This document shows, one piece after another, positions 31,827 to 35,033 of a stretch of 35,033 nucleotides of DNA. Origin of the DNA: an uncultured Oscillospiraceae bacterium (GTDB lineage: Bacteria > Bacillota > Clostridia > Oscillospirales > Acutalibacteraceae); assembly GCA_900543525.1 (NCBI GenBank), contig UQRS01000012.1, positions 1-35,033 of the forward strand. Reading direction: 5' to 3'. The notes beneath the pieces were generated by a model. The model had not been told where the DNA came from. It was given only the letters and a program-made list of their open reading frames with translations, and did no database searches. Numbering within the stretch: position 1 is the first letter of the stretch; the number at the start of each line of letters is the position of its first letter. The position numbers were made by a program, and so were the translations under genes.

Positions 31827-32519
31827 ATGAATTATTCACATGAAGTCGAAACAATGTGCGTAGTCGCAAAAGGCCCGCATCACGGTCCCGCCCCGATTCC
31901 GGAGGAGGGCCGCTGGGTCAAGGCAGCCGAAATCAAGGATATTTCGGGTCTGTCTCATGGCGTGGGCTGGTGCGCGCCGCAGCAGGGTACCTGCAAGCTC
32001 ACCCTGAATATCAAAGAGGGTATTGTAGAGGAAGCGCTGGTGGAAACCGTCGGCTGCTCCGGCATGACCCACTCGGCTGCTATGGCGGCTGAGATTCTGC
32101 CCGGCAAAACCCTTCTCGAATGTCTGAATACCGACCTGGTCTGCGACGCGATCAACGTCGCCATGCGGGAGATTTTCCTGCAGTTCGTCTACGGCCGTAC
32201 GCAGTCGGCCTTCTCTGAGGACGGACTGGTCGTCGGCGCCGGGCTGGAGGATCTGGGCAAGGGTCTGCGCTCGCAGGTCGGCACGATGTTCTCGACCAAG
32301 GTGAAGGGCGTTCGTTATATGGAAATGGCCGAGGGTTATGTCAACAAGATGGCTCTGGATGAGAACAACGAGGTCATCGGTTATCAGTTCGTCCGCGTCG
32401 GCAAGATGCTGGAGGATATCCGCCACGGCATCAGCCCGAACGAGGCGTATGAGAAGAACGTCGGTACCTACGGCCGGTTTGAGAATGCCGCCAAGTACAT
32501 CGATCCGAGAGAAGAATAA
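31827..32519 (+). CDS. NifU/IscU-like iron-sulfur cluster scaffold-type protein
   Basis: This 230-residue protein resembles the NifU N-terminal/IscU fold: a beta-rich segment (GTCKLTLNIKEGIVEEALVETVGCSGMTHSAAMAAEILPGK), then helices. Six cysteines are visible at C11, C49, C56, C77, C99 and C106; C77 in GCSG and C106 are in positions that could bind a cluster. The C-terminal part (about 140-230) is not part of ordinary IscU and is specific to this family. ATG 31827 has AAAGGAG 7 bases upstream. It is followed after 30 bases by the GGGtGRT gene, with which this family usually occurs. No cysteine desulfurase is near. A role in Fe-S assembly or a related metal-cofactor process is inference; the true substrate is unknown. 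Confidence 0.8.
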   Translation: MNYSHEVETMCVVAKGPHHGPAPIPEEGRWVKAAEIKDISGLSHGVGWCAPQQGTCKLTLNIKEGIVEEALVETVGCSGMTHSAAMAAEILPGKTLLECLNTDLVCDAINVAMREIFLQFVYGRTQSAFSEDGLVVGAGLEDLGKGLRSQVGTMFSTKVKGVRYMEMAEGYVNKMALDENNEVIGYQFVRVGKMLEDIRHGISPNEAYEKNVGTYGRFENAAKYIDPREE

Positions 32520-32549
32520 AAACGTAACGGACAAGGAGGAAGAACTTTT

Positions 32550-33560
32550 ATGGCTAACGAAGTAAAATTTGAAGGCAAAGAAAGAAGAATGGCCAAGATC
32601 GAAGCATGCCTTGCCGAGTACGGGATCGAGAGTCTCGAGGCGGCGCGGGAGCTTTGCCTGTCCAAGGGCATTGACGTCGAAGCGATCGTCAAGGGCGTGC
32701 AGCCCATCGCGTTTGAGAACGCTGTCTGGGCTTACACCATCGGTGTGGCCGTCGCTCTGAAGAAGGGCGTAACCAACGCTGCCGATGCGGCTGCCGCGAT
32801 CGGTATCGGCCTGCAGTCCTTCTGCATTCCCGGCTCGGTTGCCGAGCAGCGCAACGTCGGCCTGGGTCACGGCAACCTCGGCGCCATGCTGCTGAAGGAG
32901 GAGACTCGCTGCTTCTGCTTCCTCGCAGGGCATGAGTCTTTCGCCGCGGCGGAGGGCGCGATCGGTATCGCCCGTACCGCCAACAAGGTTCGCAAGGTGC
33001 CGCTGCAGGTTATTCTGAACGGCCTCGGTAAGGACGCCGCCTATATCATTTCGCGGATCAACGGCTTTACCTATGTGCAGACCGATTATGATTTCCACAC
33101 CGGCGAGCTGTCGGTCGTGAAGGAGACTGCCTTCTCCGACGGGGAGAAAGCAAAGGTTCGCTGCTACGGTGCCAACGATGTGCTGGAGGGCGTGGCCATC
33201 ATGAAGAAGGAAAATGTCGATGTGTCGATCACCGGCAACTCGACCAACCCGACCCGGTTCCAGCATCTGGTTGCCGGTACCTATAAAAAATGGGCGGGTG
33301 AAAACGGCAAGGCTTACTTCTCGGTTGCGTCGGGCGGCGGCACGGGCCGTACCCTGCACCCGGATAACGTCGCGGCCGGCCCGGCTTCCTATGGCCTGAC
33401 CGACTCGATGGGACGGATGCACGGCGACGCGCAGTTCGCCGGCTCCTCCTCGGTTCCCGCGCATGTGGAGATGATGGGTCTCATCGGCATGGGCAACAAC
33501 CCGATGGTTGGTGCCACTGTGGCCTGCGCGGTCGCGGTTGAGGAAGCGCTCGCGAAGTAA
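32550..33560 (+). CDS. GGGtGRT family protein
   Basis: The 336-residue protein contains the family-defining GGGTGRT at residues 262-268, followed by LHPDN and a glycine- and methionine-rich C-terminal segment (MMGLIGMGNNPMVGA). The middle has a GHGNLGAMLLKEETRCFCFLAGHESFAAAEGA stretch read in pieces around residues 108-140. The biochemical function of the family is, to my knowledge, not established. The glycine-rich motif suggests nucleotide or phosphate binding (inference). ATG 32550 has AAGGAGG at 32533-32539. It is co-transcribed with the NifU-like gene, and a strong terminator follows. The length and motifs look complete. Confidence 0.88.
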   Translation: MANEVKFEGKERRMAKIEACLAEYGIESLEAARELCLSKGIDVEAIVKGVQPIAFENAVWAYTIGVAVALKKGVTNAADAAAAIGIGLQSFCIPGSVAEQRNVGLGHGNLGAMLLKEETRCFCFLAGHESFAAAEGAIGIARTANKVRKVPLQVILNGLGKDAAYIISRINGFTYVQTDYDFHTGELSVVKETAFSDGEKAKVRCYGANDVLEGVAIMKKENVDVSITGNSTNPTRFQHLVAGTYKKWAGENGKAYFSVASGGGTGRTLHPDNVAAGPASYGLTDSMGRMHGDAQFAGSSSVPAHVEMMGLIGMGNNPMVGATVACAVAVEEALAK

Positions 33561-33591
33561 CGCAGACGCATAAAAATACCGGATTATCTTG

Positions 33592-33628
33592 AAAAGAGCC
33601 GCCTTTAAAAAAGGAGGCTCTTTTTTTT
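33592..33628 (+). terminator. Terminator after the GGGtGRT gene
   Basis: AAAAGAGCC-G-CCTT pairs with AAGG-A-GGCTCTTTT (one internal G/A mismatch) and is followed by eight T residues in total. Confidence 0.92.
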
Positions 33629-33638
33629 GTCAGGAGAA

Positions 33639-33667
33639 CCCCCGACTGTTGGTCGGGGGATATTTTT
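33639..33667 (+). terminator. Second terminator-like hairpin
   Basis: CCCCCGAC (33639-33646) and GTCGGGGG (33652-33659) form a perfect 8-bp GC stem, followed by ATATTTTTT. It may back up the preceding terminator or belong to the repeat-rich DNA that follows. Confidence 0.7.
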
Positions 33668-33710
33668 TGCCCTCGAACCTGTTCCCCTGTTTTCGAGGGA
33701 GTAAAGCCCC

Positions 33711-33908
33711 CGAAATTTGCCTTCTTGCCGTACTCTAACCTCCTTCTCTAAGAGAGAGGCCTCCAGCCTCCGTCCCGATGGTCGGCGCCCTGGCTTTGCT
33801 ATCCTGATGGTCGGCGCCCCGGCTTTGCTGTTTCGGAATTTGCCTTCCTGCCGCACTCTCCCCTCCTCCGGGGAGAGGCATCCAGTCTCCATCCCGATGG
33901 TCGGCGCC
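33711..33908. repeat. Degenerate direct repeat of 75-79 bp
   Basis: Bases 33711-33789 and 33834-33908 are related copies. Both run from CGnAATTTGCCTTC through an (A/G)GAGAGGC centre to CCCGATGGTCGGCGCC. The centre differs and contains an imperfect hairpin (CTCTCCCC/GGGGAGAG in copy 2). The strand that carries any signal is unknown. Open frames across both strands are low-complexity and not family-like. Confidence 0.75.
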
Positions 33909-33984
33909 TCGGTGTTCGCTATCCCGATGTTTGCCGCCACTGGCTTTGCCATCTCGATGGTTGGCGTCTGGCAAACCCGCAGTC
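33777..33984. repeat. Tandem 29-30 bp units around GATGGTCGGCGCC
   Basis: Units start at 33777, 33806, 33896, 33926 and 33956. The spacing is 29 bp in the first pair and 30 bp in the later three. Each has GATGgTcGGCGCC followed by a CTGGCTTTGCTATCC-like half. They are embedded in the longer repeat, so the array looks like nested duplication. The units diverge from left to right. Confidence 0.75.
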
Positions 33985-34148
33985 TTGCCGTCCAGTGTTC
34001 CAGAGCCTGCCGTCTCGATACCTCACCACTCCGGCGCCCGCTATCCTGGCGTTCGCCATCTGGCAAACCCGCCGCCCCAGCGCCCGGTGTCCCGGAGCCT
34101 GCCGTCTCGATACCTCGCCGCCCCAGCGCCCACTCCCGGTAAACCCGC
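33968..34148. repeat. Tandem duplication with 92-bp period
   Basis: CTGGCAAACCCGC occurs at 33968 and 34060, exactly 92 bases apart, with a degenerate third copy (GGTAAACCCGC) near 34138. Within the period GAGCCTGCCGTCTCGATACC is repeated without change, also 92 bases apart (34003 and 34095). A shortened second unit explains the third spacing. From 34149 to 34278 nothing further was recognised. Confidence 0.75.
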
Positions 34149-34278
34149 ATAAATACCGGCTTTTCCAGCCCCCTTCTGACGCAGTCCGCGCCCGGCGCAG
34201 GGAGGAAGCGCTTTGACCTTGCATTATTTATACTCCATTGGTTCCAAAAACGCGGTCACTTTTTTGTGCGATTTGCAA

Positions 34279-34308
34279 TTGACAGGTTTGCGCGCTTTTC
34301 GGTATAAT
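34279..34308 (+). promoter_or_regulatory. Consensus promoter of the dockerin-LRR gene
   Basis: Perfect TTGACA (34279-34284) and perfect TATAAT (34303-34308) with an 18-base spacer. The start near 34315 leaves an untranslated leader of about 120 bases. Confidence 0.88.
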
Positions 34309-34434
34309 GATTGTGAAAGGATGGGCGTGCAAGGCCTCTCCTCCGCCACTTCCCCGTGCAGTAAATTTTGCAAAGCGGCGTCCGACCAAAACACGGCTGA
34401 TTACTGTGTGTGATCACGAAAGGGGCTTAGACTT

Positions 34435-35033
34435 ATGCGGAGAATTCTCGGCGCGATTTGCGTTTCTTTAAGCCTGATTTTGATGATCGGGGTGTTTTCC
34501 TCCCCCGCCGTTTGCGGCGCGAGCGAGGGATATGCCCTGGGCGATGTGGATAAGGACGGAAAGCTCTCGGTTTCGGATGTAGTAGCCCTCCGGCAGAAAA
34601 TTGTGAGCGGCGATGCCACGGAGGAGGTACTTGCCTTGGGCGACATGGATAAGGATGGAAAACTCACGGTCTCTGACATTGTCCTGCTCAGAGAGAAAAT
34701 TATCAAACAGGATGAAAACGACCCGCTGGTCGTAAGGATTGACGAAGGAAATTTTCCTGACCCGGTATTTATTCGTGATGTGCGAAAGTTCGATCTGAAC
34801 GGCGACGGCTGGCTGTCGGAAGGCGAGATTGCAAAGGTGGAAGAGATTGATATTGATACGCATCCGGTACACGAGCCCGAAATCCACCCCACCCCCAGAG
34901 AAAAGATCTGCAGTTTACAAGGCATAGAATATTTCACGTCGCTGGAAAAGCTGCATGCAGGAAGCAATGCATTGACCGAATTAGATGTTAGTCGTAATAC
35001 TCAGCTTACAACACTTGATTGTAGCTATAACAA
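34435..35033 (+). CDS. Secreted protein with N-terminal dockerin, EF-hand and leucine-rich repeats (partial)
   Basis: The first 199 residues are present and the gene runs off the window. A signal peptide (1 to about 29) is followed at once by a type I dockerin at 35-91, with two calcium loops (GDVDKDGKLSVSD and GDMDKDGKLTVSD). A third EF-hand-like loop, DLNGDGWLSEGE, lies at 120-131. Leucine-rich repeats of the SLEKLHAGSNALTELDVS type begin near 158. An N-terminal dockerin is unusual, since dockerins are mostly C-terminal. The ATG has GAAAGGGG 9 bases upstream and a consensus promoter about 130 bases upstream. It probably attaches to a cohesin-bearing partner and binds a surface or host ligand through the LRR domain (inference). 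The C-terminus is not visible. Confidence 0.85.
   Translation, partial: MRRILGAICVSLSLILMIGVFSSPAVCGASEGYALGDVDKDGKLSVSDVVALRQKIVSGDATEEVLALGDMDKDGKLTVSDIVLLREKIIKQDENDPLVVRIDEGNFPDPVFIRDVRKFDLNGDGWLSEGEIAKVEEIDIDTHPVHEPEIHPTPREKICSLQGIEYFTSLEKLHAGSNALTELDVSRNTQLTTLDCSYN

Noticed and set aside
33711..34148. A CRISPR array
   Set aside because: Units are contiguous or nested, degenerate, and lack constant repeats separated by unique spacers of even length; no cas genes are present.
33605..34150. A 181-codon minus-strand frame across the repeat mosaic
   Set aside because: Its apparent peptide repeats follow from the tandem DNA units. It runs through two terminators and lacks a ribosome site. 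A decayed repeat protein cannot be excluded.

Overview
The window is chromosomal DNA of a Gram-positive, anaerobic Clostridia-type bacterium, most likely in the Oscillospiraceae/Ruminococcaceae range. The evidence is the gene order rpoB-rpoC-rpsL-rpsG-fusA-tuf, strong Shine-Dalgarno sites with several TTG/GTG starts, a PerR regulator beside a reverse rubrerythrin, RNase J, GdpP and TilS-Hpt-FtsH, dockerin-bearing secreted proteins, and a NifU-like/GGGtGRT gene pair. Coding DNA looks GC-rich. No tRNA, rRNA, CRISPR array, complete transposase gene or prophage was seen.

Layout. (1) 155-12159, plus strand: rpoB and rpoC, then rpsL-rpsG-fusA-tuf from its own sigma-A-type promoter, closed by a strong terminator at 12181. 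(2) 12245-16686: one secreted CotH-domain/dockerin protein with its own promoter and terminator. (3) 16830-18030: perR with a self-overlapping operator, then a reverse rubrerythrin, forming an oxidative-stress pair. (4) 18031-20251: an accessory patch with a 44-bp direct repeat, a 187-bp MITE-like element, a minus-strand GH43-like glycosidase and the 5' stub of a lost FAD oxidoreductase gene. (5) 20272-30072, minus strand: a packed cluster read rnj-gdpP-rplI-dnaB-tilS-hpt-ftsH, covering RNA decay, c-di-AMP turnover, translation, replication, tRNA modification, purine salvage and membrane proteolysis. (6) 30073-31328: a gene-free stretch with a strong minus-strand promoter, a riboswitch-like folded RNA of about 200 nt ending in tandem terminators, and a second, longer MITE-like element in opposite orientation to the first. 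(7) 31329-33628: a small acidic-tailed protein, then the NifU-like/GGGtGRT pair. (8) 33639-34150: a mosaic of degenerate tandem repeats. (9) 34435-end: a secreted protein with an N-terminal dockerin and leucine-rich repeats, cut by the window edge.

The most unusual items are the two MITE-like copies, which share 19-bp terminal inverted repeats and TA flanks and differ mainly by one 91-bp deletion; the unrecognised structured RNA upstream of rnj; the poorly characterised Fe-S-scaffold-like/GGGtGRT pair; and the repeat mosaic at 33.7-34.15 kb. All calls come from reading the sequence and from memory of the protein families. No database search or folding program was run.
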